The translations under genes and the position numbers were made by a program. The notes beneath the pieces were generated by a model. That model searched no databases. It worked only from the letters and a program-made list of their open reading frames with translations, and was not told the origin of the DNA. Shown one piece after another: positions 1-10,944 of a stretch of 64,000 bases of DNA (the stretch's first letter is position 1; each line of letters begins with the position of its first letter). Source of the stretch: Andrena cerasifolii (lineage: Eukaryota; Arthropoda; Insecta; Hymenoptera; Andrenidae); NCBI RefSeq assembly GCF_050908995.1, contig NC_135119.1, forward strand, positions 3,348,001-3,412,000, written 5' to 3'.

Positions 1-655
1 AGTACACTCCCGTTATTGTTTCACCTTTCTCAAGATAGCCAATGAACACAATTCCATGACTATCCCAAAAAACAGTCGCAACCACCTTCCCGGCCGATGA
101 AACCCGTCTTCGCTTTCTTCGGAGCAGGTTTACCCTTCTTAGTCCACTGTTTCGACTGTTCCTTCGTCTCAGGAGTATAGTGATGAATCCAAGTTTCATC
201 AACGGTTATGAAACGACTAAAAAAATTGCACTCGTTTCGCTTAAACTGCTCCAACAGGGCCTGGGAAATGTTCATTGGAATGCGTTTTTGGTCCAAAGTG
301 AGCAAGCGCGGCACCCACCGCGCGGATAGCTTACGCATGACCAATTCTTCACCCAATATATGACAAACGCGTTCTCTCAATATGCTCAGAGCCCCTGCCA
401 TCTCTCTAACCTTAATTCAACGGTCGTCCAGTACCATTTGGTGAACTTTTTCGATGTTATCGGTGGTGGTCGCAGTTGATGGTCGTCCCGAACGCTCATC
501 ATCATCCAAGCTGGTACGACCACGTTTAAATTCTGCTGCCCATCTTTTCACGGTGGCAAACGATGGGGCAGAGTCCCCGTAAACAGCGTCCAACCCAGCT
601 TTAATTTGTGTAGACGTATTGCGTAAAACTTCTGTGTTCTTTTAAATTCCACAAT
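1..655 (-). pseudogene. Decayed mariner transposase, 3' end off window
   Basis: Minus-strand reading gives a mariner (DD34D, Tc1/mariner superfamily) transposase in order: a DNA-binding region with YGDSAPSFATVKRW and EFKRGRTSLDDD (about 590-490), then RSGRPSTATTTDNIEKVH, then ARWVPRLLT, then the first catalytic Asp in VDETWIHHYTPET (about 210-165), then FWDSHGI with the second catalytic Asp (about 75-50), and YLEKGETI up to base 1. It is dead. A TGA replaces an Arg codon in the VLDDR-IKVRE segment near 418, the kind of change expected from CpG decay, and a frameshift lies between PKKAKT and GKVVATVFWD near 105-90. The third catalytic Asp and the C-terminus lie beyond the left edge. It sits in the receptor intron. 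Family assignment rests on these motifs; the subfamily is not settled. Confidence 0.88.
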
Positions 656-682
656 GCACAATAAAATAATTCTCTAATATAT

Positions 683-958
683 TGTTGCGAGCACCGGGTA
701 CTTATAGGCCCCTGCATAGCCTGCTGGTGCTCGCAGCTAAAGATAGAAGAAGGTCGGCTCCCTTGAAGAGGACGATCCGGAGGCCAACCAGAAGACGGTC
801 TTGTATCGAACGCCATTGCGTTCGGACGTACGGGTCGCACCTTTGTAACCGATATTGCCCTGTGTAACAATATAGTTCAGTCGTGTGTGCGTCCGTCTAA
901 TTATTCTTCTACTCCTTTGCGTCGGGGTGGCCTGCGGTGAAAACGCCCTGGCGCAACA
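683..958. mobile_element. Solo LTR, 276 bp
   Basis: The unit begins TGTTGCGAGCACC and ends GCGCAACA, so its tips are the perfect inverted pair TGTTGCG/CGCAACA of an LTR. The 4 bp ATAT at 679-682 is repeated at 959-962 as a target duplication. A 4 bp duplication fits Ty3/gypsy-type integration. No internal retrotransposon region adjoins it, so it is a solo LTR left by LTR-LTR recombination. A related 274 bp unit lies at 44127-44400, and its first ~17 bases recur at 31050. It lies just upstream of the mariner remnant and may have inserted into that element's 5' end. Confidence 0.72.
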
Positions 959-962
959 ATAT

Positions 963-1458
963 CATGAATTTATATTTTTCTGAACATTTTTTCATAGTTT
1001 TTCATTAAAAATAAAGTATTTATTTTATAAAAAAAGCACTACATTTTTTGTACTTCCTACATGATCCCGCCTTAAGGCGGTGACCCAGAAGGCTGCCCTG
1101 GGGAGCCCAGACGTCCTCCAAATTGAAATCAGACATCGGATTCGGTATTTTCATCCCCGAATTAGACTAGTCTAACTTTTCCAACTGAATTAAAAATTTA
1201 TGCACTAGAGGGTTAACTTGGATATTACTTGACACACAGCGAAACTGTTGTGACTCAATGATTTCAGATAAGTAAGTAACATTTCCGTATAAGAGTTTTT
1301 GTTGTAAATGTAACAGTTCCTGCGTAATCGTATTCCAAAGTCAAAGTGTTACTATCGCCACCAATATAAAATATGCATTTTTGGAATTAATAAAAGTCAT
1401 GTACGCCAGAGTTTTTAAATAGTAGATTGCCACCAGTGGGATATTCTCGTCTAACAAT
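963..1458. other. Stretch without recognised gene
   Basis: AT-rich DNA with no convincing coding signal on either strand. The part next to the solo LTR could be the 5' end of the mariner on the minus strand, but no clear terminal inverted repeat was found. Confidence 0.4.
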
Positions 1459-1568
1459 AGTACATTGCGTGACAAGGGAGAGAAGGAAGCGATTTCGACG
1501 AGCGTGAAGTTTGCTGTAGTATCTCACGCGAGGCAAATTCGCGTCTCTCCCTTGTCACGCGCAATACT
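1459..1568. repeat. 110 bp hairpin-type MITE
   Basis: The arms are about 24 bp: TGCGTGACAAGGGAGAG at 1466-1482 pairs with CTCTCCCTTGTCACGCG at 1545-1561. The loop is about 60 bp. Terminal inverted repeats with no coding content are typical of a very small non-autonomous DNA element. No target duplication is clear. Confidence 0.55.
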
Positions 1569-1854
1569 GTTTTCAACACCTGCATGAAAGGTGTGTTTGG
1601 ATAGCCTGCTGAGCGATTCGCAAAAAAATACACATGATCGAATACACATCATGGACCTAAGAATTAAATGGACGGAGCATAAAGCTGCGGGGCCTAAACT
1701 CGTGTAAGTAAGGGGGGTGCATGATACTGCGCATGCGCTGGGGGGGGGGTAGTACCTCCCACATTTCCCAGTGCTCAAACCAACTAAATAAGTATATCTG
1801 AAATTCTGATCGCGTCTGTGAGAGATGTCACTAAAAAAAGTAGCTATACTGAAT

Positions 1855-2146
1855 CCATCCTAAGAAAAACCCTAACGTCCATACCGTTTTGTGAGCGATC
1901 TGCGCAGCCCCCCACTACTGCTTACGGGCCCGACGCAGCCGATTGTTTGTAGCACTTTACCTGCCGGGTTCCCTACTTCTCCAAGGGCGGGAAGTGACCG
2001 ATGTCAACACTGCAGGTTGCGGAACGGTTGGCAGAGAGGTAACAGGCGGTAAGACGGAGGAAAACGTAGGCGGTTAAGTGGGGAGTCGGACCAATCAGCG
2101 CCTCCTCAGAATCATCCCTGCGCGAACGAGGTTTTTCTTAGGACGG
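1855..2146. mobile_element. Non-autonomous TIR element, about 290 bp
   Basis: TCCTAAGAAAAACC near 1858 is matched by GGTTTTTCTTAGGA ending near 2143. The interior is locally GC-rich and has no open frame of note. A stretch at about 41940-42030 shares short blocks with it (GCACTTT, TTGCCGG, ATCCCTGCGCG), so it may belong to a dispersed family. The superfamily is unknown. Confidence 0.5.
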
Positions 2147-2742
2147 AACAACTATAGAAGAGTTTAGCTGTTCAAGTAATACCCAAACGTTCTGGTAGAA
2201 CATTTCGCGAGAAAGTTTACTAATTGGTATACTATATATTATAGAGAACAGAGTTTCCCGTTTTGGAATATATATTTTTTAAAGTACTCATAGTAACTAA
2301 GAAATCCTGAAAATTATATTTGCAATGGACCCATTTTACTCGTGTTATCAATAACATTCAATATAGCCTCAAGGCGTTTGCGAAAAACTGCAAAATCCTT
2401 TTATTCAAGAATAATTGGCTGAAACCTGGCATCTGTATGTTTTTTGTGGTGCTGAATACGAATATGACGTTATTGTTTGTGTAAACAAAATTCCTAAGGT
2501 AGTCCTCTTAATAAAACAATCACTTTTTTGGAGATAATTTAAATAGGAAAGGCTGGAGAATTTTTTAAATATTATTTTCAGATTACTCCTACCAATGTGG
2601 GAAGAAGTATGCATCTGTGCGGCGCCGTCGAAGGATCCGAAGCACAACAACGCAGAACAGTTGGTAGAAGTTGTATCTGAGCGTCTGAATTAGGTTGATC
2701 GCAGCGATTGTAAATTGAATATTTACGGGAGGAAATAAAGAC

Positions 2743-2932
2743 CGTCTATTCTCCCTATCATTTAAGAAGGAACCCGTTTCGCGCATGTAGAATGAGCTCA
2801 TTGGCTCAGAAAAAGCGTTGGTGGGGGTACAGCCAATAGTGGCTTCTCCCGGCACCAATGAGCGTCAACCTGCGCAGAACCGGTCTAAACTCGTCGGTCG
2901 GCAGGTTCCTTCTTAAATGACAGGGAGAATAC
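2743..2932. mobile_element. 190 bp MITE nested in the foldback centre
   Basis: ATTCTCCCTATCATTTAAG at about 2747 is the inverted partner of CTTAAATGACAGGGAGAAT ending near 2931, and AAGGAACC continues both arms. The terminal inverted repeats are about 28 bp and the interior has no open frame. It lies entirely inside the 2205-3495 foldback. Confidence 0.55.
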
Positions 2933-3059
2933 ACCAATTTACTTCAAAATCCATTTTAACCTGTTTTTAACTCCCAGGGGCAACATCTGGGCCCATACGA
3001 CAAGATACCAATTCATAACCAGTTTAGGTTAGGTTGAAAAATAGTCTATGACTGAACCT

Positions 3060-3165
3060 CGCCTTTGCGTTTCTCTGTTTTTTCTCTCTCTCTCTTTTCT
3101 TGCTTATATACTTGTGTTGTGCAATAAAGATGCTTAATAATAATAATAATTATTTATAAAATTTA
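3060..3165 (+). mobile_element. Possible 3' end of a non-LTR retrotransposon
   Basis: A pyrimidine-rich run (TCTCTC) is followed by TGTGTTGTGCAATAAAGATG and then (TAA)n. A polyadenylation signal just before a short AAT-type tail is a common 3' end of insect non-LTR elements. A similar arrangement occurs at 26460-26600. No upstream coding part is present. Confidence 0.3.
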
Positions 3166-3495
3166 TAAAAGTAATTGGTACGAGTAATACGAAAAAAATA
3201 TTAAAAAAATTCTCTGGCCTTTCCTTTTTTTAGTTATCTCCAAAAAACGATTTTTTTATTAAGAGAACTACCGTAGGGTTTTTTTTTACAGAAACAATAA
3301 CGTCATATTCGGATTCAGCACCACAAAAAAACATACAGATGCCAGGCTATATTGAATGTTATTGATAACATGAGTAAAATAGGTAAATTGCAGATATTAT
3401 TTTCAGGATTTCTTAGCTACTATGAGTACTTTAAAAATATATATTCTAAATCGGGAAACTCTATTTCCTGTAAGTGAATGTTTACTTGTGAGATT

Positions 3496-4534
3496 TAGGT
3501 ATCAGAAAATTGCAACTTGCTAGGGATGGTAAGTACACACATGCAAGCGGGACTAAATTTGTCCGAGTATGTACGCGAAATATTTCATTACTCGAAACAT
3601 TCTTGGAACTCGCAGGATTTATTCAGAATTCACAACTTGGAGAAAGAATCTCATGGACATTTCAACCATCGTTGACTGTTTTCAAGGTATTATACACATG
3701 TATGCCGTTAAGAAACTAAGTTTCGGATCACTTTAGAGGGCTTCCCGCTTTAATATTTATTTTTAACCTAAAAAATCTTTGAACCACAGACTTTGGGGTC
3801 TCTAGACCGGAACCTCCCCTTAAATTGTTTCTGCTGTGCTTTAAGATGCTAACATATGAATGAAAGGCGGAAAGGGACACGACTTCGATCGAAGTTATGC
3901 GTAAAGATAAAAACTGTCGGTAGAGAATTCAATATCAGCCACATGATTCTATCGAGATTTATTAAAATACTACAATGTGGACAAGAGGCCACTGTAGGCT
4001 ACAAGTACAAATCTCAATAAGTAGGTACCTACGTACAGTTGAATGTAAGACTGATTAGTAGATTATAGTTTTTATACCAAAGATAATGTTTATGCTTATT
4101 ATATCGTTTTGCTTTTCTTTTAAAGATAATACATTTTTGTTGGTCCGCACCTTCATAAATAAACATTACTAATAAAATTCGCTTTTGTTTCATTAGAAAA
4201 CGAAATATTTCATTAAAAGGCAACTTGTATATCTTAGTAACAACTTACCCCAATGCGATAACAATTTGCCCCATAAAGGGGTAAGAAGTTCCGCTTCGAT
4301 CAACCACAAATAAATTACTTTCTATGAAAAACCTATTACAATATATCAAATACAAGCTTAAAATCAGAAAATATAATAAATTTAACAAGAAATTAATTAA
4401 TAGTGAAGAGAGAATAACTACATTATTTTTCAGTCTTTTTTTTAAGTTTTATCGAAATCGGAACTTTTAGCCCCGGTCTCCCCTATTCACGTTACCCGCC
4501 CGTACCCCCGGCACAAACGCACCCGATTTTTTTC
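3496..4534. other. Stretch without recognised gene
   Basis: No supportable coding region. Bases 4240-4510 carry motifs such as TTACCCC, TTGCCCC and GCCCCGGTCTCCCCTA. These resemble the GGGGCAAA/GGGGTAAA-type termini of the TA-flanked elements at 9601 and 57489, so part of the stretch may be an old copy of that class. Confidence 0.35.
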
Positions 4535-4702
4535 CTAAAAATGATTATATGATTATATGATTATTTAGAAGAAAAAGGAACTTGCAGACATGAATATTTT
4601 TCCAAATTTTTTTTTCAGTTGTGTTTGGTTAATCAAAAGACAACTATCCCGCACCCAGGCCAACTGAAAATTCAAATTTAATTTTTCTGCTCCGCCCTAA
4701 TC
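4535..4702. repeat. Dispersed repeat, inverted copy at 58675-58865
   Basis: The blocks AACTTGCAGACATGAATATT, ACTATCCCGCACCCAGGCCA and CTGAAAATTCAAATTTAA all recur as reverse complements at 58675-58865. No terminal inverted repeat or target duplication was found, so the element type is unknown. Confidence 0.6.
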
Positions 4703-5497
4703 ATGAGTCTTGACACTCTTGACGTTCGTACAGGTACAACTACTGATCCGAAACATACAATGTAATTTTTAGAAAAATATTACGAAATCATATATCCCCT
4801 TTGCGCACAATCTCGAAACTACACGCTTGAGTACCTACTAAATGTAGACCAATGTTGTATAATTAATTCAGTAGGACAGTTGAATTACAGGAGGAAGACA
4901 GGAGTTTCAGGTGAAGGAAGATAAAGCATACCGCAAACAATTTTAACAGAATGTAACACGAAACAATTGAAGATACCGGAAAAATAAAATTTCTTATGCT
5001 ATTTAACTTCTTCCCCTATCACTTTTGTATTTTCAACGAAAAAGAAGGTACGACCCGCCCCAACTGCGTAACGCACTTTTTGTATGATTATCGTAAGACA
5101 CTTTCCTTACTTGAACCAGAAAAATGACAACGTAAAAATGACAAGTGGGCAATATCAAAAAGAACCGCAGGATATATAGAAGAAGTTCAACGAAGCGTAA
5201 TATCTTACGGCACATTGTTGCTTTAAGTACTTATATAAATTTCGAATGGGAGTACCAAGATGCTTGAAAAGAATACTAAAATTCTACCATCATTTTGCCG
5301 AGGAAGAGGATAAGATAACTTCGTGGCGAGCACTGTCCCGCTAAGATTTGTACTCCTTTCATACCATACATTTTAAAATAATCTTCCATTTCTGTGGATG
5401 TTAATATTTTATGTACGCCTTATTTAATGAAGATAAATTTGGTATTATAAGTTGTTAAGTATGAGCGTAAGAAGAATCATTGCCACTTCTAACACGA
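4703..5497. other. Stretch without recognised gene
   Basis: AT-rich receptor-intron DNA. I see no domain, RNA gene or repeat boundary in it. Confidence 0.4.
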
Positions 5498-6230
5498 GGG
5501 GTCATTCTACTTTGATCGGCCGAAAAATGAAGCTATTTTTAAAGATTTTTTTCTGAATAAATACAATACATAATGAAATAAATCTTTTTGGAATTTATTA
5601 AGCTACTCTTATGTTACATAAAAAAAAATTTAAAAATTGTTTTTAATTTGTTTCATATGCTTTTTTAATAGCATCAATGTGACACATACAAAAAAGAGGT
5701 ATGTTCGTGACGTAGGTGATTTCTCGGCTCAGGCTTATCTGGAATAAAAAATTCGAAAAGATTCTTAATCTGTATGAGTGTCGCTATCGCCCGTAGCTTA
5801 ATTAATAATTTCTGTCGAAAAATAACTGAGATTTTTCTCGAGGAACATTCGAGAAAACACTCTTTTGGGGAACTTTTTCTTTCAAACCCGCGCCATTTTG
5901 TTATTCCTCAACAAAAATTGTTAATTGAGCTACGGGCGATAGCCACACTCGTACAGATTAAGAATCTTTCCGGATTTTTTATTGCAGATAAGCCGGAGCC
6001 GGGAAATCACCTACGCGACGGACATAGGTGCCTCTTTTATGAAGGTGTCACATTGACGCTATAAAAAAAACGTATGAAAAAAATTAAAAACAATTTTTTA
6101 ATTTTTTTATATAATATAAGAGTAGCTTAATAAATTCCAAAAAGATTTATTTCATTATATGATGTATTTGTTAAGAAAAAAATCATTAAATATAGCTTCA
6201 ATTTTCGGGCGATGAAAGTAGAATGACTCC
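5498..6230. mobile_element. Long palindromic MITE with TTAA on one side
   Basis: The arms begin GGGGTCATTCTACTTT at 5498 and end AAAGTAGAATGACTCC at 6230. They pair through most of their length, for example AAGCTACTCTTAT with ATAAGAGTAGCTT and AGCTACGGGCGATAGC near the centre. The right end abuts TTAA (6231-6234); the left flank has lost it. End sequence and TTAA target match the other GGGG-ended palindromes in this window, although the arm sequence differs. TTAA targeting is the hallmark of piggyBac-type transposition, which I infer here. Confidence 0.65.
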
Positions 6231-6555
6231 TTAAGAGAAAAAGAATAATTTACAAATCCCATTTGCCTACTTCCGTCACGAACATTTCCTACATCCCAGA
6301 TATATAATATGATTAAATGGCGAAAAGTTTAAAAATGAATAGTACATCTATATAAAAAAAACTATTTCACATTTTTACATTAATAATCCTACAGAATCTT
6401 ATCTCATGTAGCTGGTGATATTTCACATCCCCAAAGTATTTGTCCTCCATCATCTATGTTACGTTTCAGAGTACTAATTTTCAAAATATGACGGGAAATT
6501 TTGTGTCAACGGCAAAAGTGCACAAAACTCTACTCGGTAAATCAATACTGCTTGT

Positions 6556-7869
6556 AAAGCCTCGTGGCCATTAGCAATAAACTTGCGATATTTATTGCGC
6601 AAGAAACTTGCAAGAGTGTTTACACTACAGCAATTTTTTACGGAAGTTCTTGCCTGCAAGTAGTTGCCAGAAAAATCTTGCAGAAGATAAGTCCCGCGTG
6701 TCTACACCACGGTGTAATAGACATGTGTTCCGACTCTGTACCTTTTACCCAATCGATTTTGTGTGCCGATTTCTGTTTAGTTCCCCTGGCCGCCGCGAGA
6801 GGCGTCGTGACTTAGAAGGCATATACATATGTGTTAATGAGATTGTGGTAGTAGAGATTGTAATGGTATTACTGGGCTTGCCAGAAAAATCTTACGCGTA
6901 ATGGAGGGGGAACATGCCACATTTGAATGTACCTTGGCGTCGATTGGTTCGACGTCACGGGGTCATCACGCGCATGCGTGGCGTATTCCCCTTCCACTAC
7001 GAGTAGGAATTCCATACCAGGCCTGTATATATATGTAAATACCTTTACAACAGCCACGAAATCTGCTGGCCGCCAGAAGAACTAGGACGAAAATGTCACA
7101 CATTCTGAACAGGAGTCGGAACACCTGTCTATTACACCACGCTACACTGCAGTGTTACGCCTGAGAGTTGACAGCAAATGTTTATACATAAAGTATCTAC
7201 TATAATGTCGGTCCAACAAACTAGAATTTAGAATTAGTTGGACCAAACATTACTAAATGTGATACAAAAATGCTGACGTTGCACGTAGGTCATCACGCGC
7301 ATACGGGCGTGTTCCCCTTCCATTACGAGTAGGAATTCCATACCAGGCCTGTATATATATGTAAATGCCTTTACAACAGCCCCGAAATCTGCCGGCCGCC
7401 AGAAGAGCTAGGACGAAAATGTCACACGTTCTCAACAGGAGTCGGAACACCTGTCTATTACACCACTCTACACTGCAGTGTTACGCCTGAGAGTTGGCAG
7501 CAAATATTCATACATAAAGTATCTACTATAATGTCGGTCCAACAAACTAGAATTTAGAATTAGTTGGACCAAACATTACTAAAAGTGATACAAAAATGCT
7601 GGCGTGCACGTAGATTCGAAACCAAATACTATGGTCCAGCTACTTGCTTTCTACTCTCGCCAAAAATTTCCAATTCGCTTGGAAGTAAAATCTTTCTCAG
7701 AGAGAGAGAAGATTATCGGGTGTCTGCACTACGACAGAATTCACTTGCTGAGACCAACTGTAGCAAGTAATCAGAACTTGCTAGAGTTACTGTCAGGCGT
7801 GTTTACACTGTGCTGACACCAACTCTCGCAATAAATGTCGCAAGCTTATTGCTAGTGGCCACGAGGCTT
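6556..7869. mobile_element. TIR element with internal tandem duplication
   Basis: AAGCCTCGTGGCCATTAGCA at 6556 is the inverted partner of the sequence ending GGCCACGAGGCTT at 7869. The match continues for about 45 bp through a TTTATTGCG block. Short CTTGC/GCAAG motifs recur in both subterminal regions (6600-6690 and 7740-7860), as expected of transposase-binding sites. The interior holds the 327 bp tandem repeat and no transposase. It sits about 100 bp downstream of the receptor splice donor. Confidence 0.55.
6961..7605. repeat. Two tandem copies of a ~327 bp unit
   Basis: Unit 1 starts GGTCATCACGCGCATGCG at 6961; unit 2 starts GGTCATCACGCGCATACG at 7288. Both carry TAGGAATTCCATACCAGGCC, CGGAACACCTGTCTATTACA and TAGAATTTAGAATTAGTTGG at matching offsets and differ by scattered substitutions and small indels. 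TAGAATTTAGAATTAGTTGG is preceded by GTCCAACAAAC, giving a small GTCCAAC-GTTGGAC hairpin in each unit. Confidence 0.8.
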
Positions 7870-7965
7870 AAGTGTATCTGCAAGAAGCATGCGGCAAAGC
7901 TACGGAACTTATGCAATAAAATAAAATCAAGCATTCAAAAACGGCCAATTGCCGTAACAACATTT

Positions 7966-7971
7966 ACTTAC
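7966..7971 (-). other. 5' splice donor of receptor exon 1
   Basis: On the minus strand the coding sequence AACCTG is followed directly by GTAAGT, a full match to the metazoan donor consensus. Continuing past it gives VSKCCYGNW and a stop, unlike any GPCR, whereas GPCR homologs continue into TM2. No matching acceptor with an A(V/I)SD-like TM2 exon was found at lower coordinates. Confidence 0.85.
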
Positions 7972-8274
7972 CAGGTTCAACAGGTAGACGTTGGTGACAG
8001 TCCTCATCCTCTTGTTACGCGCCAACGTGATTAACACCAAGGAATTTCCCACCACAGAAAGTAAAAATATTGTCCCATATAATGGTATAATCAGGCTCTC
8101 CAGGAGATTGGCTTGACCAGACTGCGCGACAGCGGATAAAGTGACGTTAACGACGATGGAAGTCATGGTTGATAGTTGCGGTATATTGCTGACGAACGAT
8201 TGGTCGGTATTATGGATGCTAAAGTAGTCTGTGAATATTGCATTATCGGACATATTGTAATCTAAATACGTCAT
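7972..8274 (-). CDS. First coding exon of a CCK/sulfakinin-like GPCR
   Basis: The exon encodes 101 residues and starts a class A (rhodopsin-family) peptide receptor. Residues 1-58 form an extracellular tail with sequons NMS (7-9) and NVT (43-45) and no signal peptide, which is normal for this class. Residues about 60-84 are TM1 with the conserved Gly-Asn pair (GN at 76-77, N1.50). Residues 85-95 are the first intracellular loop, ARNKRMRTVTN, and residues 96-101 enter TM2 (VYLLNL). The exon ends in phase 0 at CTG followed by the donor GTAAGTA. The start is supported by an in-frame TAA eight codons upstream (8298-8296) and A at -3. NKRMRTVTN is characteristic of cholecystokinin/gastrin and insect sulfakinin receptors, which couple to G proteins at the plasma membrane; the exact ligand is inferred. 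The rest (TM2-TM7) is outside the window or not recognised, so this is a partial gene. Confidence 0.82.
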
Positions 8275-8298
8275 CCTGATTTTGTTCGTTCTGTGTTA

Positions 8299-9600
8299 TT
8301 CTTTGCGTTTCAAACTGTGTACCCTCTTCGGTGACGAATCATTGGATGTTAGTTGTTGCATAATTTGCTTCCTTACGAGTGGTCGGTTGAAGTGAGGTAA
8401 CCAGTGAGTCTGGTTAAAGCTGTTTGGCACGTGTTTACAATATGGAATACACATCGAACGAATGAGTTTATAGCTTTTTTCGGTAGTGTTCGCCTCAGGA
8501 CTTTTTGCAGTACTTATTCTTCATTGAGGTTGCAAGAGCTGCTCGCCACAACTGCAAAAAGGGGAGACAAATTATTGTAGACGGATATACAATTGAATAT
8601 TTCAATTAATGCTATTGTGTAGTCAGGATTATACTAATTATAAAATATCTATCGAATAGGAAGGATTATTAGGAATTTTGCACAAATTTTTTGATAACAC
8701 AAAAACTGTTTTTGCTGTATCTTATGTTTAATAGTCCACTATTAAGTTTAGGTTAATAATGCACATATAGCGAAATAATAAGTAGTATTTCAAAATAATA
8801 ACGATTTTTCAAATAATCTTATTGCCTAACTTTTTGAATAGTGATAATTATATATAGTTTATTTTCTTATGACATAGAATTAATGTGTCAGGCTGAATAT
8901 CCTTGTTAAATATTGCACATGGGCACAACTGCTGGGTCGCGAGTGTTTTACTTATGTTCTACATTTCAGAAGCAAGAAGAAGTTGCTTGAAATTCGCGAT
9001 CCCACTGCTGGCGACCTCTGCTTGCAAGTACGCTATACTTCAGCTACAAGTATCTGTGGTTTTAAATGGTTTTAAGACCTACTTAGTCCTCCAGGAGTAT
9101 TTCTGTACACGGGCTGACGGGATTCAGCTTTATTTAAGAAAAGGTACAATTGAGACAGAACCATAAAACACGAGAACCAACTATGCTTTGTCCAGATTAA
9201 ACTGCATTATATGGTCGTTTGAATTGCAAATTTTGAATCGCAAAAGTGGAAGGGCTTCTGTGCTATTGATGAGTTGTACTTTTTGTTCAGTGCTACTATT
9301 TAGAACTGCCACTGCTCCCATGCATTTCCTACGTAACGAAAATTAATGTTATTCTATGATTTTGTACACGGATTTAAAAGAAAAACAGTAGACGGTCAGT
9401 ACAGTAAGACAGTAGTCTTACCGTAGAAATAATACACCTTAAGTTTAGTTCCTTCCAACATATTCAAGCAATGCATCATAAAATTTTATCCACGTTTTAC
9501 AGCTTTATTTCCCAAAATGGAGGGAAATTAACCTACATTCCTATTCTCACGATAAGTTTTGAACTTTTATGAAAATTTCTAATTCGTTTCGACGCTCGTG
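8299..9600. other. 5' flank of the receptor exon, no second gene
   Basis: This is presumed 5' UTR and upstream DNA of the minus-strand receptor. No recognisable coding exon, repeat family or clear TATA/Inr pair could be assigned. The first part (8299-8600) is less AT-rich than the rest. Confidence 0.4.
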
Positions 9601-10895
9601 TAGGGGAAAGTGGGGCAAAATCGGGTACCCAACGTATGGTCTTACATTCGGGTGGACCTCACGACGGTATGAGATCAATCGCAGCGCAAAGGCCGTCGTA
9701 GTTTTTCATCCAGAGAAGTTTAAAAATTTCGAGTTGAAAAGTTCCAGTGTTGCGTTGGTGAATTGTTTTTTTTTTATACCGCTTGGATTTAAAGAATCTA
9801 TTACGGTAAGTACTGCATTGTATTCTGTAGTCTTTACACAGTATTTTTACATTTTACCCGGCTCTTTACCGCATGTTGAAGTGTAAATATTTAATGTTTA
9901 GTAAATCACCTCATTTGGGGCAAAACCGGGTATTTGAGTATGCGGCAAAATCGGGCACCCGTACTTTCTATGTAGGGTCATTTCGGGGGAGACGCACCAC
10001 TTTTTTCGATTGCTTATAAAGTCTTAAATAAATATAACTGAAAATTTGGGTAAATGTAGTTTGATTGTTTATTTCAATCTCTTTGACAAAATAACATATT
10101 AAATATTTGAAAACCTTATTTTAATATTAAAATACGCTTTCTAAAAAAACTTCGAAAAAGTGCATCTAACCCCAGACCTGAGGGAGAGATGCACTTCAGA
10201 TTCGGGGGCGATGCACCTACTTATTGTTACCCTCTTCTCCCTACTTTCATTCATTTTTTTCTCTTCTACGCATATTACAGAGGGGAGGATACATGGTTCA
10301 TGTTTCGTGGAGCCCCTTTGAGCACTCCGGGCAACGAATCCAATTTACTCACCGCTCACACAATTTTTTCGCCTCACATCCCACGCAACGAAAAGCTTTT
10401 TCAATTTTAATGAACTTAAACCGCACGATCGATGTGATTCGTTTAATAAGGTTATGTTTGTAGATAAGAACACGCGTCTTAAGCGTTGAAACAGTGCTGC
10501 CACTTATGTAGTGTGGTCGGAACAGGAAGTGGTGCATCTCTCCGCTAGGTGCGTCTCTCCCGGAATGACCCTATGGCGTAAATGTCTTATAGAAGCTGAT
10601 TTCTAATCTTTAAAAAATCCAATAATTATCTTGATTATATGTGTAGATATGTATAGCGGATGGGCTCATGAGATTTGCACAAATATTGAGGAGGGCGACG
10701 AGACTTTTATTTGTTATTTTTATGCACTAGATAAATTAAAATAAAATTATGTACAAATTAATATTTGTTAAAATATCTTTCTTTGTGGCGTCTAAAATAA
10801 TAGTAATAATGCTTTTATAATTATATATTTTATGCGTTTTTAATAGGTACCTGATATTACCCACACCTATAGGGTAAAACCGGGTACTTGCATAC
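9601..10895. mobile_element. Old TA-flanked element with GGGGCAAAATCGGG motifs
   Basis: TAGGGGAAAGTGGGGCAAAA at 9601 is followed by repeats of the theme at 9917 (GGGGCAAAACCGGGTA), 9942 (GCGGCAAAATCGGGCACC) and 10868 (AGGGTAAAACCGGGTACTTG). Such G-rich end and subterminal motifs next to TA fit pogo/Tc1-class elements, which is an inference. A separate element (9975-10571) has inserted into it. The open frame at 9569-9886 is AT-rich and shows no known domain. The right terminus is not located with certainty. Confidence 0.35.
9975..10571. mobile_element. MITE with 25 bp TIR and TA target site
   Basis: GGGTCATTTCGGGGGAGACG starts at 9975, and the right end revcomps to GGGTCATTCCGGGAGAGACG (ends 10571). 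TA flanks both sides (9973-9974, 10572-10573). GCATCT/GTGCATC motifs recur inside each end. There is no transposase. TA duplication plus a GGG-type tip fits a Tc1/mariner-class non-autonomous element. It is nested in the older element at 9601. Confidence 0.7.
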
Positions 10896-10944
10896 TTCCG
10901 AGAAAACTTGTTTTCCTGTGAGCCAAATAGTTTTCTTCAAATAA

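Larger units (their letters stand above)
2205..3495. mobile_element. Long foldback element, arms of about 300-360 bp
   Basis: Left arm about 2240-2600 and right arm about 3176-3475 are inverted copies. Matching blocks include CCTGGCATCTGTATG/CATACAGATGCCAGG, GTTATCAATAACATTCAATA and AAAGTACTCATAGTA. The outermost 40 bp on each side are more diverged. The centre (about 2600-3170) is unrelated, less AT-rich, and contains a nested hairpin element and a possible non-LTR 3' tail. No transposase remains. Confidence 0.65.
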
